From NCBI RefSeq assembly GCF_025698545.1, contig NC_068575.1, positions 57,669,980 to 57,733,979 on the forward strand: 64,000 bases of DNA, read 5' to 3'. The stretch is from Gossypium raimondii (taxonomy: Eukaryota; Streptophyta; Magnoliopsida; Malvales; Malvaceae). Under the pieces are notes generated by a model. The model was not told the origin of the DNA. It did no database searches and was given only the letters and a program-made list of their open reading frames with translations. A program made the translations under genes and the position numbers. This document shows positions 31,413-44,044 of this stretch, piece after piece (positions within the stretch are counted from its first letter, which is position 1; every line of letters begins with the position of its first letter).

Positions 31413-34400
31413 TGTAACAGCCCGATTTTGGGTCTAGTTGGAACAGTAGTTTTGGGATCACAAATCCGATGAGGAAAAATGTAATGGCCTGAATTTTTAG
31501 AGGTGTCGGAACGGTGATTCAAGATCACTAAATTCGAAAAATTGGTAGAAAATATTATTAATTTAGTGAGTATAAGTTAAATGTGAAGTTAGGAAAATTT
31601 TTGAAATAGTGAATAGTACACTAGAAATAAATATTAAAATAATTAGAATCGAAAATGAGTTATAGAGACCTCGGGGATTTTAAACCGAGCCATAAATGTT
31701 TTTATAAATACTTATGTAGTGTTAAAAAGTTAGTATTAAAGTTTCGTTAAGAAATTTTAAAGTTCCGATAATTAATTGAACAAAAAGGACTAAATTGTAA
31801 CAAATGCAAAATTATGGGAAATGATTAAATAGCTTAAATGATAAAAGGAAGAGGACTTAAAAGGAAAATAGACCCAAGGTCTATTTGGGCTGGACGGCAA
31901 AGGCATGAAATCAGCAACAAAGTAAAGAGAATTAAGGGCAAAATTGGAATATTGCAAAATTTACTTAATAAAGTTAGGACCAAAATGGAATTATCTAGAT
32001 TTCTCTTTATTTTTCTGCATTATCATCAGAAAAAACACCATAGAAGGGTTTCCTTAAGCTATTTCTTCCTATTTTTACTGCAGGTAAGTTCAATTCTTGA
32101 TTATTTCTTGAAAATTTTGTGTTTTTGTGACTTTTACAACTAGACCCACTTATTGTATTCATTAGTTTTTGATTCTATGAAAGAAGTTGAAAGTTGTTAT
32201 GAATACATGCTGGAAGTATATGATGATTTAGCATGGAATTAGAGCTTTAAATTGTTCATATGTTGATTTTATTGAAAGAATTGAATAGAAAGTGAATGTT
32301 TGGGACCTAATAGAAAAAGAGTTTGAAGATAGAGTTATATGTGGAAATTCTGAATTTCAATAGTTGTGAAACAACTTATAATGTCTAGGTAAAGTATTAA
32401 TTGAGAAAATTAGATTAATTGAGGGGTTAATTGAGAAAGGACCGAATTATATAAACTGTGAAATTTGGGGCAAAATGGAAATCAACATTTTGCACTAAAG
32501 CAGTCATGGACAGCAGCAGTAGTCTAACTTTGAAAAATCACCAAAAATTGTGGGAATTGAATTAGAGGATGAATAAAATATGAAATTAAAGCTTATTGAG
32601 TCTAGTTTCTCATAGAAGAAATGGTGTAAGTAATGAAATTATAAATTTTGAGATATTTTAAGTTTAGTTAGACCGAGTCAGAATGAGTTCGGAATCCCCT
32701 GTTCTGAATTTGAAAAATTGTTAAAAATTGTACAAAAATAATTATGGGTTATAATTTATATGCTTAGAATCCTTAATGAGTCTATTTTCAAAGTAACAAA
32801 CAGAAACATCATCCGAATTTTGTACAATGAGATAATTAATTTTTAGTGAAGAGAGGTCAGAACTGTCAAGTAGTGAAATAGGGGAAACTTTAAAGAATAA
32901 ACTGTACTATTTGGCTGAACCAAAAATTCTGAAATTTTTATGGTAAAAATATATGTAAATATAGTTTTGGGGAAAATTTACAGATCTTAATTTGGAGTTC
33001 TGTATCTCCAGGGAAAAATAATTTAGTGACTCTGACTCGGATAAACAGCTTTGAATATACATGTGAGTGAATAGTGAAATTATAGTTAATGTTGTTTAAA
33101 TGTGTTATACATTAAGGATGTGGAATGGAGAGGAGGAGGAGGAAAAATTGAGAAATATATGAATGATTTGTGAATAACTGGCCATATGCTTGATTATAAT
33201 TGATAAACGATGAAATAGAAATGATGCTTATATTTGTGCATTATTGGCCATGGTTTAAGCTCATGTGTGAAAATAAAGTTTCATTGTATGTGTGGACGGT
33301 ATATTCGGTATATGATTTGGCATGAAATAATGTCATGAATGGTTTATGAATTAACACATGTTGGTAAGCCTGATACATGAATAAATGTTGTGCTCATCCA
33401 TGCTTATGCTATATGTGTATTTGGCTAACATATTTGGTATACATGCTTAGGCTTTGGCCAAGTAGTGGCTAGACCATGCCACGTTAAATTTATAAGTTAT
33501 GCATTGATATGGTTTATTATGTGGTTAGCCCCAAAAAGAGTTATGTTTAAATACACTAGCTTGCGACCATGGTTGAATGATATGTTTATATCTTGTGTGA
33601 TGTGCATAGAAAACGAGCGTGGAAAGATAATGAAAAGTAAGTTCATATGGCTGAACTTTTATGATTAATTGTTAATGTGGGAATGATATAATGTATCAAT
33701 TCGTATATTGTTGTTGAATTATGATTACGGTAAAAATAAGAATAAAATGAGATTGTTGTTCAAATTAAGGGATACGCAGGATTGAGTACATACGTTCGGT
33801 AACCAGTGATGATGAATTGATGAACAAGTCCATGGTGGATCCATGGCAAAGTGTGAAACGTAGGTATGGTATTTCAGTGAAGAAAACCATACTGAGTTGT
33901 GAAAAGTAGGTATGATATTTCGATAAAGAAAACCATACTGAGTTGTGAAAAGTAGGTATGGTATTTCGGTAAAGAAAACCATACTGAGTTATGAAAAGTA
34001 GGTACATACTGAGTTGTGAAAAGTAGGTATGGTGTTTTGGTGAAGAAAACCATTTGTGAAAAGTAGGTATGGTATTTTCGTGAAGAAAATCATACTGAGT
34101 TATAGCAATGTGAAATATTCAAGCAAATCGTGGCACCAAGGAAACGATGTACTCAAATCCGTAAGACGATCCGTAATTTGACAAGTATTTGTAGTACAAT
34201 TGAAGCTAAATGTTGGAATATAAGTTGACATCTGATATTGAGCTAGATTGGATAAATTCATTATTTGAGATTGTGGTTGGCAGGAAATGTATATATATAT
34301 ATATGTATATATATATTATGAAGAATTATAAAAGTATGTTAATAATTTTGAAAGTTTTAATTTAGATGAAATTTTATAAATCGGTTAAATACGTCTACAA

Positions 34401-34465
34401 GTGTATGTGTTTTGATAATGCCTCGTACCCCATTCCGGTGTTGGATACGGGTGAGGGGTGTTACA
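31413..34465 (+). mobile_element. Long solo LTR, Ty3/Gypsy (Del/Tekay-like), 3053 bp
   Basis: It begins TGTAACAGCCCG, ends GGGGTGTTACA, and is flanked by a perfect 5-bp duplication GCCTC (31408-31412 and 34466-34470). No gag or pol is present. Its last bases (GATAATGCCTCGTACC...GGGGTGTTACA) resemble, in inverted orientation, those of the element it sits in, so the two are probably related families inserted in opposite directions. A 46-bp tandem array lies at 33853-34100. A minor open frame at 31838-32143 has no recognised content. Confidence 0.87.
33853..34100 (+). repeat. 46-bp tandem array within the solo LTR
   Basis: Units of the form GTGAAAAGTAGGTATGG...GAAAACCATACTGAGTT start at about 33853, 33899, 33945 and 33991. 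They continue as two or three shortened units to about 34100. Tandem arrays like this commonly lie in the U3 part of long plant LTRs. The open frames read here on the minus strand (repeated HNSVWFSLSKYHTY phrases) are translations of the repeat and not genes. Confidence 0.85.
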
Positions 34466-34859
34466 GCCTCATTTTATATAAATGGCTTAATTGCCATTTT
34501 AGCCCTTTTTACTTTTCTTTTAATCTATAATTAGACTTTCACTCTTTATTCAATTTGATCATTTTTCCTAATTATTCTTAATTAGACTAAATTCACCTAA
34601 TTAATACCTAATTAAGCACTAAACTAAACTCATAATTACTTCTAATAATTATTTATGACTCAGTTTACTAAGACAGAGGCCCGATAATGTACTTTCCGGT
34701 GCCCACGGATTTTGGGTCGTTGCATGATTTTAATATTTATTTAATTTATCTTTAACGAAGGTTGACAAAATAACAACTTTTATATATATAATATAAATAT
34801 ATATAAATATGTAAAATAGTACACTACCCCAATTAATTATATGAATAGGGTGTTTGGGT

Positions 34860-37620
34860 CGTTACATGATGCAAATACAGATGCTAGAGCAATTGACCAA
34901 ATTTCAACAAGATACGAAGGATCAAATGCTACAAGTCCAAAGAAATCTGATGAGCCTGTTAACCCAGTTATTGGATAGAGGGTTAGAAAAAGAAAAAAAC
35001 CCAGCGGTCCACTTTGGAGATGATAAGGAAGACCCTGTTCATTTTCTAGGATTTACCCCAACAAACATCCAAGCACAACCGAATACATATCCACAAAGGG
35101 TAACTGTTAACATCCGACCACAATACCAGACCAGTACCTCGAGACCTGTGATATTCGCGACAGGCTCAGGTTCCAACCTTAGGGGCAATCTAACTAATCT
35201 CGTTGTCCTTGATGATCTAGCGGGAACAAAACAGGCGAGAGTGGAGTTCTCAAAATAATTTGGAGATCGTTGCAAACGGAAAGGGCAAGAGTGGAGCCCC
35301 CAAATCAATATTTCGAAGGCCCCGAGGAAGAGGAGAAATGAGGTGAATGATGCGAATAGGTCTAACGAGGGTTATTCAAAGCCGATTACCGCAAGCCAGC
35401 CAAGGACGGTTACCTCTGGCCATCAGATCCCCCAAAGACAAGAATCCGGCACAAAGCAAAACATTGAGAAGTCCCAATTTGCACCAATCTCAATGTCATA
35501 CCAGGAGCTATATCAGAATTTATTTGACGCACACGTTGTTTCCCCTTTCTACTTGAAGCCTTTACAACCTCCGTACCCCAAATGGTATGACACAAATGCG
35601 CAATGTGACTTCATGCGGGAATTACGGGGCATTCTATAGAAAATTGCACTGCCTTTAAAAAGGTGGTTGAAAGGCTAATCAGTATGGGCATTGTCAAGTT
35701 CGATACAGAAATTCTGCTGCCCAATCATATTGATAATCGGGGTGAATGCGATGAATGATGAAATGTTGGGAAAGTTTACATCAACGCCGTATACGAAGAA
35801 ACAACTGAAGAAGGGACCTTGCTAGATATCCACCCTTATAAATTGGGAGTGTTCTAAATAAATCGGACTATAGATGAAATCTCTGTAGCATCTACAGCTT
35901 ATTTAGAGTAATGTTCAAAACACTTTTGTTGCTTTTGGCCTAGAGGTAGTAAAAATGTCTATGTAAAATAGGCTCATGTCTGAACATTATCAATTTAATG
36001 AAATACATTATTGTGATCATTTTGAGCTAGTATTCTTTCTTTCTTTACAAATAATTATGTTTGATTCTTTCATTCTTTTCGATTTTCTTCCACATCATTA
36101 TTTCATTCATAATTATATTGTACAAATAATTATTCATAAATTCATACATTCTTTGTATATTCTTTTGTACCTACAATGGGTCCCTCGATATCAATGACAT
36201 GAGTGACGCTGCTACAGACTCGGAATTTCCTTTTGAGCGAGGCATGTGTTTAAAAGGATCTCATTACTTTGAAGATGACATAAATTGTAGCCTATCTCCG
36301 GACTTGTTGAGGATGGTAGAACAAGATGAAAAAATAGATCCTACCTTACAAAAGTCAGTGGACAGTGAGCTTAGGAGAAGAGAAAGAGGTAAAGATCAGA
36401 ACCTGTATCACCACAGAGATAAAACGAGATGTCATTGAGTTACTCTAAGAATTCAAAGATGATTTTGCATGATCAAGATATGCCTAAGCTACTTAGACGT
36501 GTGAACACTGTTGAAGCTAAGAAAATACATGCTAATGGTTTTGCAATGGCCAAGCAAATCATAAGATTCGATAACTGCTGGTCCACCATGGAAGAGGATT
36601 GCATTAGTTATACCAAGTGTCATTTATGGAGTCAAGATTTATGTGCTTCCTTCATCTCTTCATGTTATGACTTTTCCTTAGACTTTTTCTATGTGGGGCA
36701 TGGAGGTGATGGGGCTAATCTCGTCAAAAGCTTTTAGCCAATATCGATTCATCTTTGTAGTCTTCGATTACTTCACTAAAAGGGTGGAAATAACTTCATA
36801 TACCAGTGTTACAAAGTCGAAGTCATTAAATTCCAATTACAAAAAAAAAAAGAGATCAGGCGCCGACAAAGAATGCCAAAAAGGGACAATGTCAAAAGTT
36901 TGTAGTCTGTTCAAAGATCAGACGCCATAGACAGCTAAAAAAAAACAACAAAGATCGTGGGAAAGATGACCGAGACTGGTAAATATTGGTATAAAGAAGT
37001 TATTATTTACCCTCTATGCTCGTCAAATGTCAGCCAGGACCTTTGCCGGGGCAACACCTGGCCCATTGGTTTATGGAATGTTAAGAGCTATCCGTCATGG
37101 TCAGATGATGCAAGCTTATGACAAAGAGGTTCATCCTAGAGAATTTTTACGAGGGGTCCTGATGTTGAAAAAGATCCTTCTTATACAAAAGGATTTTAAA
37201 GAAAAATGAATGCCAAATTAGGAAGGACCTTATGTTGTAAAAAAGGCCTTCTTTGGAGAAGCTTTAATTTTGAGCGAGATGGATGGTAAAAACCTACCAA
37301 ATCCTGTAAACTCAGACTCAGTCAAGAAACACGTCACTTGAAGAAAGAGAAAGGGACCAAAGTGAAAACCCGCAAAGGGGTATTTTGAGTCTAAAAAAAG
37401 ACTAAGGTGAAAACCCGCAACGGACGCCTTAGGTTCTAAAAAAAAAAAAAGGTGAAAACCCACAAAGGGCGCTTTGTGTCAAAAAAATAAAAATGAAGAA
37501 ATGAAAAGTAAAATGGAGTGGCCAATGTGAAAACCTGTAAATGGCGCCTTAAGATCAAAGGGGATTTGAGTTGAAAACCCGAAAAGGGCGGCTCAAATTT
37601 TGACCAAAATGGGATATAAG
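34860..37620 (+). pseudogene. Internal region of a Ty3/Gypsy retrotransposon, deleted and frameshifted
   Basis: Fragments read in order as a plant Gypsy polyprotein. They are a gag start (34863-35258, ending VDDLAGTKQARVEFSK), a gag/protease-linker piece (35343-35640, YQELYQNLFDAHVVSPFYLKPLQPPYPKWYDTNAQC), a pol-start piece (36199-36438, CLKGSHYFEDD...LSPDLLRMVEQDEK) and integrase pieces (36690-36830, RFIFVVFDYFTKRVEI; 37030-37330, AYDKEVHPREFLRG). Central gag, most of reverse transcriptase and the integrase core are missing, and stops and frameshifts separate the pieces. Near the right end GTGAAAACCCGCAAAGGG-like units repeat at about 37362, 37411, 37451, 37526 and 37571. Its LTRs are not adjacent. 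Not autonomous. Confidence 0.85.
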
Positions 37621-38158
37621 GTATTCTTTTCATGCATTTATTAGGTTTATCATTTTGTACACATGTGGTGGAAGTTTTTAATTCCATAAGTAGGATTGAG
37701 ATTTTGCCACATATCATATTTACTTAAAAAAATTTAAAATACAACTTAAGAACACGTGGCTTTCACAAGTAAGGTTGAGATTTTGTCAACTATAACTGAA
37801 AAATGTAAATTTCATATTATTTTTAAACAACAAATATTAACTATATTAAAATTTGATATTGTAATATAAAGACTAAATTAATCCATTTAATAACATAAAA
37901 AATGCTAAATACATTCTCCTAATAAATGTATTACTCTTAATTTAAGTCAAGGAATTTGCAGTAGCTAACTAACGGCTAATGACAGTAGGGGCACCTAAAG
38001 AAAATTAACAATTTGGGGTTATGATTTTAATATTTATTTAATTCATCTTTAACGAAGGTTGACAAAATGATAACTTTTTTATACATATAATATAAATATA
38101 TATAAATATCTAAAATAGTACACTACCCCAATTAATTATTTGAATAGGGTGTTTGGGT

Positions 38159-38391
38159 TGGTGGAGAGTGGTGCATAGACAACCATCTATGAAAAACGTA
38201 TGAGAAAAATATTTTGGTGCCGCCTATTAACAAGGCTGCATCATTAAAAAAAATATTTTTTAAATTGTTAGTTGTTAGCGTCAGAACTTAGGAGCCGTGT
38301 CGCCTATGCATCACCCTCTATCACTTCAAACTTTCCATTCTCGTAATTAATCAGGATGGTGTACCATTTTAGATATTTTTATATATTTATA

Positions 38392-38436
<45 letters not shown>

Positions 38437-38560
38437 AGCCCGCAATGACGCTTACCTTACATTTTATCCATGACGTACGTCATCTGTTATTCATTCATTC
38501 CCTCTCTTCGATTTCATTGCCTTGTTTTTCCGTTGTTCAAACCAAAATCAAATAGATTTT
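38159..38560. other. Spacer with a small inverted-repeat insertion and an AT microsatellite
   Basis: 38161-38323 is bounded by AGAGTGGTGCATAG and the inverted CTATGCATCACCCTCT. It has no counterpart at the matching place in unit 2 (about 51690), so it is probably a small insertion of unknown class. An (AT)n run of about 35 bp lies at 38396-38430. The sequence then joins the region homologous to the RNase H gene's 3' flank (GATGCTTACCTTACATTT against 51706). Confidence 0.5.
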
Positions 38561-40609
38561 ATCGAGATTCCATGTACACATCTGCCATCTTTTGCACCAT
38601 AGCTTAAGCCCCCACAACTGAGAATAAATCACATTTCCTCATAAACATGCATGGACAAAGATGGTTCAAAAGTTTAGTTTCATTTTTTTTTCTATCCTGG
38701 CCAGCAAACAAAGCTTAATTTAAAGGTTGAACAGATCCAGAACTAACCATGTTAGCCACATTAATGGCTACTGAACACAGACATGTCTGTACAAACCAAA
38801 GCATTAATCTTCAGTTAGTAAAACACTTCCTGCACCAGTTGGTCTAGAATTTCCTTTAGAGGCTGTAGATGCTTGTTTATTATTATTATTAGTAATTTTG
38901 GTAAATATTGTTCCAAAAACAAGTGTACTTTTGGGAACAATTCCATATTGAGAACTATCAATATTTGATTAAAATTATGTTAGGACCAACTTGAAAGGTT
39001 GTGATGATTCTTAAATTGTTTGATTTTGGGAATGTTCTCGAAAGCGCAGTTGCTCAAATATAGAAACTACTAAGAAGTTTACTTTTTTAAAACCTTTCTT
39101 TGGAATATAGATTCTTCTTTCTTATTTCTTCAATGAACATACTATGCATTTGTACTAATTAGGTGTAATTTTTATGTAATTGTAATTACACATTGATTTT
39201 ATTCTATGAACTATTGAACTTAATTACAATAATTTATTTATATGATTTATAATTGTTTATTTTAGATAATTTAATTTGCTTTTATTATGAAAAGACAAGA
39301 AAAACTAAAATAATTAATAATATGAACCTCCAAGTTTTATGTTATATTTAATTCGGTTTGGGGTTCAACAAATTTAAAAAGGTTGTGTTCTTTCTTTTTA
39401 TTGAAAAATCTGATTTTTTTAATTATTAATGTTTATGGCAACATGAATTTTGTCTTGTAATATAAGCTATTATAATATTATTTGTAATTTTTATCTAAGA
39501 AAAAAATGAAGAATTTTATTTCCAAAAGATAAAACCATATAATGACTAAGATTAATCAAATAATTTCATAAAAGAAAAAACTAATCAAACAAATTCATAA
39601 TCCAAATGTCAAAATTCAAAATTTATAAAAACAAAAATATTTTCCTAAAGCATTTAATAATTTTAAAATAATAATAATAATAAATCCTTAACAATCAATA
39701 TAATAAACCACAAAGTAATATGGAGATAAAATATAATTTTGTCTAAATTTCCTGAAATTTTGATAACCTAAAGAAAAGATCATAATGGGATTGCATCATT
39801 TATTATGGCATCTTGACAATGTTTAGGAATGTGAAATTACATGATGGTCGAAATGTTGAGAATCTAAATATCATTATCTCATTTCGAAATATAACATTTC
39901 AGACCGTAATGTAATATTCGATGAACCAAACGCTTCCTTATAGAATTATACAAATAGACGGAAACATGAAATATGATAAATCAAAAAAGTATATCAAAAG
40001 AAACCCTCCCATTATTCCTAACGACTAATTTACCTATAAAGGCCCATTTCCAAGTATATTTATGGAAATGGGCCAATTTCTGCATTATTTATCGGAAAGG
40101 GCCGATTTTGGCAAAAAGCATCCATGTAGGAGCGTTTTAGGGTTAAATTTTAGCAAAACGCGCCACTGGGGGAGCAATTTTGCAATGTCAGCACAAAACG
40201 CACTGACGTGGACGCGCTTTGCTAACGTGGCAAAATCGCTCCCCCAGGGGCGCGTTTTGCTCCGTGTTTTTTCTAGGTTAGGGATTTTTGCATGTTTAAT
40301 CCCTAGAATTTTTTGGTTTAAGGTTTTTAGGGTTAAGATTTTGTTATAATAATTTAGGCTTAGGTTTGTAGGGTTTAAGGTTTTGCTAAAATAATTTAGG
40401 GTTCTAGGTTTTAGGAATTTTAAAAATAAATCAGATTTAGTGTTTTTTAAAAAATAATTAAATTAGGGTTTAGGGTTTTAAATAAATAAATTAAATTAGG
40501 GTTTAGTTTTTTAAGAAAATTAATTAAATTAGGGTTTAGTTTTTTAAAAATAATATTGTGTTTAAGTTTAAGGTTTAGGGAAAATTATATTAACAATAAG
40601 GATTTTATT

Positions 40610-40870
40610 TTTTTCTATAATAGTTCCTGAAAAAATAATTTTGAGAATACGGTTCTGAACAAATAGTGTCAAAAACACTTCAAGCAAGATGCACTGTCAA
40701 CAAAATTACTGAAAAAGCTCCCACGTCGACGCTCTTTTTCTACAGTAGTTCCTAAAAAAATAATTTTGAGAAGACGGTTCTGAACAAATAGTGTCAAAAA
40801 CGCTTTAAGCAGGATGCACTGTTAGCAAAATTATTGAAAAAAGCTCCCACATCAACGTTCTTTTTCTACA
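40610..40870 (+). repeat. About 126-bp subterminal repeats of the MULE
   Basis: Two units and a partial third share TTCTACAGTAGTTCCT..ATAATTTTGAGAA..CGGTTCTGAACAAATAGTGTCAAAAACGCTT..AGCAGGATGCACTG. They lie between the left TIR and the transposase start. The same unit, inverted, forms the array at 63280-63830 in the second MULE. Confidence 0.8.
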
Positions 40871-40976
40871 GTAGTTCATGTTTGACCTTAGGCTATAAAT
40901 GAGTGAAATTTCATTCTCAGGTTGCATAAGTTACAACAAGAAAAATTAGAGAGGCTAAGCAGAATAGAAATTGAAG

Positions 40977-43870
40977 ATGAGTGAACGTATTAGTGTTGTT
41001 ATTTACTATGATGATGAGGTCCGTGACACTGAGAATGATGTTTTTTTATCGGAGAACACAACGCGATTGGTTTTTAACTAGACTATAGATTTGACAGAAT
41101 TTAAAAGAATTAGGTGCAAAATCTTCAGAACGGAGCCAATAAGGGTTTCTTCTATTGAGTATCGATTTTGTGCTTCGATTGACCCCGTGACATATGACTT
41201 ATTTGATATCAAAGGTGGTCGTAGCTTTGAGGCGATGGTGCAGACTCATCCCACTAGTGGAGCACCCTATCTTGCATTATATGTACAATTTTTATCGCCA
41301 AATGAAACATTTGCGACTTCAACATCTACTGCTATTCGAAAGGAATACACGTCCCTTATCCGACACTCTGTCAGTGAGAGGCAAAACACGGAAGCGCTTG
41401 TGTTTGGTGGCAGTATGAGATACATAACTCCTGCACGACACTCGGTTAGTGGATGGAACATGCACATCGGTGGGTCAATGTTCGATGCTGGAAATACGTA
41501 TTGGGGAATGACATCAACTTCTAGTGGTTGGCAATCCACATCTGATTGGGGATGTTACGAAACGTCTACAAGAAGGGATGATGTACTCCCTACAACATCC
41601 ACCGGCAAGGGGACCTCATATGTTGCAGATGATGGTGGGTTGGATGATGAGTCCGATGTGGATCCACCTCGAGAGCCCGACCCCGATAGTGTAGAAGTTG
41701 CATTATTTTCTGAACCGTGCCTGTTCCATCTGAACCTGAAAACGTTGAAGGGGGTTCAGATATAAAAGAAGAAGATCTGCGATTCAGGACGTACTCGCCT
41801 CCAGCCCACATGTATAATGTCTATATCTCGACAGATGATACGTTGGAGTTTCTAGATCTACTATACAGAAGGCGTGACCGTACAAGTTCGTCATTGAATT
41901 CGGGTGAACAGGAAGTTCGTAAGGAGTTTTCCAGTAAGAATAGTTTTTTTGGTGCATTGAAACAACATAGCATAAATCACAGGGTTAACTACAACATGGT
42001 TAAATCCAAATCTGATAAGTTCGAGGCTAAGTGTGCAGTGTAAGACGGTACATGTTCATGAAAAATCATGGTTTCTTTTAGGAAAAAGACAGACTTGTGG
42101 AAGATAAAAAAGTACAAAGGTCTACATACCTGTGTTGCTAGTACAATATCACTAGGTGTTTAGAGTTTTTGAATAATAATGTTATTACTTATTGTTGTAT
42201 TATTTAACGTACTTCGTTGACATGTGTTTCACAAGATTATCCCAAGATAGATTTAGGTATGATAGCTAGCTTAATACTACCGATGTTGAAGGCGGATCCC
42301 AGGACTTCTGTGTCAATCTTAATTGCCAATATTCGTAGCCAATTGAGGTACACACCCTCTTACCGCAAGGCTTGGATAGCTAAGCAGAGTGCATTGGAAA
42401 ATATGCATAGTAGGTGGGACGCTTCATATAATGAGGTGTGGCAGTGGTGACAAATGCTGGAGAGGTACGCCCCAGGTTGCATAAAAAAACCTTGAAACGA
42501 TCCCTACGTACTACAACGACTGATTGCTTCGTGGATGCCATGTGTTCAAGCGTCTGTTCTAGAGCCTTAAGCAATGCCGAGACGTATTTGTGTACTGTAA
42601 GACATTGGTAGAAATTAACGGTACCTTTATGTATGGTAGATATACCCATCGGCTATTGCTAGCTGTGGCACAGGATGGCGGTGGAAGAATCATTCCAATT
42701 GAGTTTGCAATAACACCGGAGGAGTCAGGTGATGAATGAGATTTCTTTCTTTCTAGGTTAAGGTGGCATTTATGCCCCCAACCTGATATCTGCGTTATAT
42801 CAAATCGGGGCACTGGAATACTAGCCAAAATTAAGTGACAGAGAAGTCTATGAGATCGCACACACTATCGGTATTGTCTAAGACACGTTATGTCCAACTA
42901 CTATGGACAATACCGGTCTATCGCTGAACGATAGTAAGTGACCAACATGGGTATTTAATCTATATTAATATATTTTCATTTGTAATATATAATTTATTCT
43001 GAATGGAATAGTGGTATGTAATTTTTGCTATCAACTTATATAGGCAGGGTACGAGATCAATAAGGACCGTTTTCATGAGATGTTGGGGATTTTACGCACA
43101 GTTAATGATTAATGCACAGACTACCTCTGTAACATACATTTCAAACAGTGGACACAAGCATACGACGGTGGCCTATGATATGGTCATATGACCACAAACC
43201 TGGCTGAATGTATAAATTCTATTCTAAAAGTAACGCGTCATTTGTCAATAACTTTGGTTGTGCGAGAGACATATTTTCGTTTGGCGGCATTATTTCCAAA
43301 GTGAGCAGTGAGTTATAAAGGCCAAATGTATGGAGGCCATGTATGGTTCCGAAAGGTATTACAAGAAATTAAAAAGGCAAAGGCGCGAGCCAACACCATG
43401 CATACAGTGTGTCACGATCGCGACAACCTATGGTTTCGTGTGATGGAGTTTGATAGACCGAACCAATGTATTATCGGTGAGCAATATCGTGTACACTTGA
43501 GAAATAGGACTTGCAACTGTAGACGTTTGACGCACTTCGTTATCTATGCGCTCATGCAATTGCAGCTTGTTAGAATCTCCGTTTGGATCCCATGAGATAT
43601 GTCGATGAAGTGTACAAAATAAAATACATGTACAATATATGGAGACACATATTCCCACCGGTCCTAGATGAACATAAGTGGTCGTCTATATTGCTTGCTC
43701 CATTTAAGTTGTTATTGGATAGAGAATTGCGTCGCAAACAAAAAGGTCAACCTTGCTCGAGTAGAATATGTAATAATATGGATATCCAGGAAAGAACGAA
43801 CCAATAACAGTTGTGCGGATGGTGTAATAACCCAGGTCATACAATTCGATAATGTCCAAACCGAAATAGT
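40977..43870 (+). pseudogene. MULE transposase (mudrA-like), disrupted
   Basis: It starts MSERISVVIYYDDEVRDTEN at 40977 and hits an in-frame TAG about 35 codons on, just before TIDLTEFKR. It continues through a Ser/Thr-rich linker with a one-base shift near 41715 (to VPSEPENVEGGSD), the FAR1/MuDR DNA-binding region, and a MULE transposase domain (42600-42960: INGTFMYGRYTHRLLLAVAQDG, then FFLSRLRWHLCPQPDICVIS). It ends near a SWIM-type CxC zinc-finger remnant (about 43510-43560). The catalytic-region motif usually written ISDRG reads ISNRG here. Several stops and shifts divide the frame (for example 42739 and 42837), so no full transposase is made. Same family as 60260-63150. Confidence 0.88.
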
Positions 43871-44044
43871 TGATAATTGCTGTAATGAAACTATATTGCA
43901 TTATTTCTATTGCCTTATTCAAAAGAACTTCTATTTTATTGAAAATATAAAAATAATTTACTATTAAAATATTAAAAATAACTTTTATTTTATTAAATGA
44001 AACAATATAGAAATAGTTTGTACAAATATATTAAAAAATCAATA

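Larger units (their letters stand above)
29574..34724 (-). mobile_element. LTR-type element carrying host gene fragments, split by a solo LTR
   Basis: Ends are TGTAACACCCCC (29574) and GGGTCGTTGCA (34724), flanked by a perfect 5-bp duplication TGATT (29569-29573 and 34725-34729). The uninterrupted copy B near 38020 confirms the empty site. Read on the minus strand it starts TGCAACGACCC and ends GGGGTGTTACA, the layout of a long plant Gypsy LTR. Between the ends lie fragments of a sugar-transporter gene and a Pescadillo gene, GCGGCG palindromes and the solo LTR at 31413-34465. Without that LTR it is about 2.1 kb. No gag or pol was seen. Whether the gene fragments entered by way of this LTR or through a separate DNA element inside it cannot be told. 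Confidence 0.75.
29181..38158. repeat. About 530-bp host segment present twice around a Gypsy remnant
   Basis: Copy A is 29181-29573 continued at 34730-34859, split by the LTR element at 29574-34724. Copy B is 37621-38158. Both run from GTATNCTTTTCATG to GAATAGGGTGTTTGGGT with few differences. The part around GGTAAAGAAAAT...TTTAACGAAG also aligns with 51600-51690 in unit 2, so this is duplicated host DNA rather than an LTR pair, although an LTR origin is not fully excluded. The right ends do not show CA. Confidence 0.75.

Noticed and set aside
33725..34007. Minus-strand open frames with repeated peptide phrases
   Set aside because: They are translations of the 46-bp tandem array in a solo LTR, not a repeat protein.
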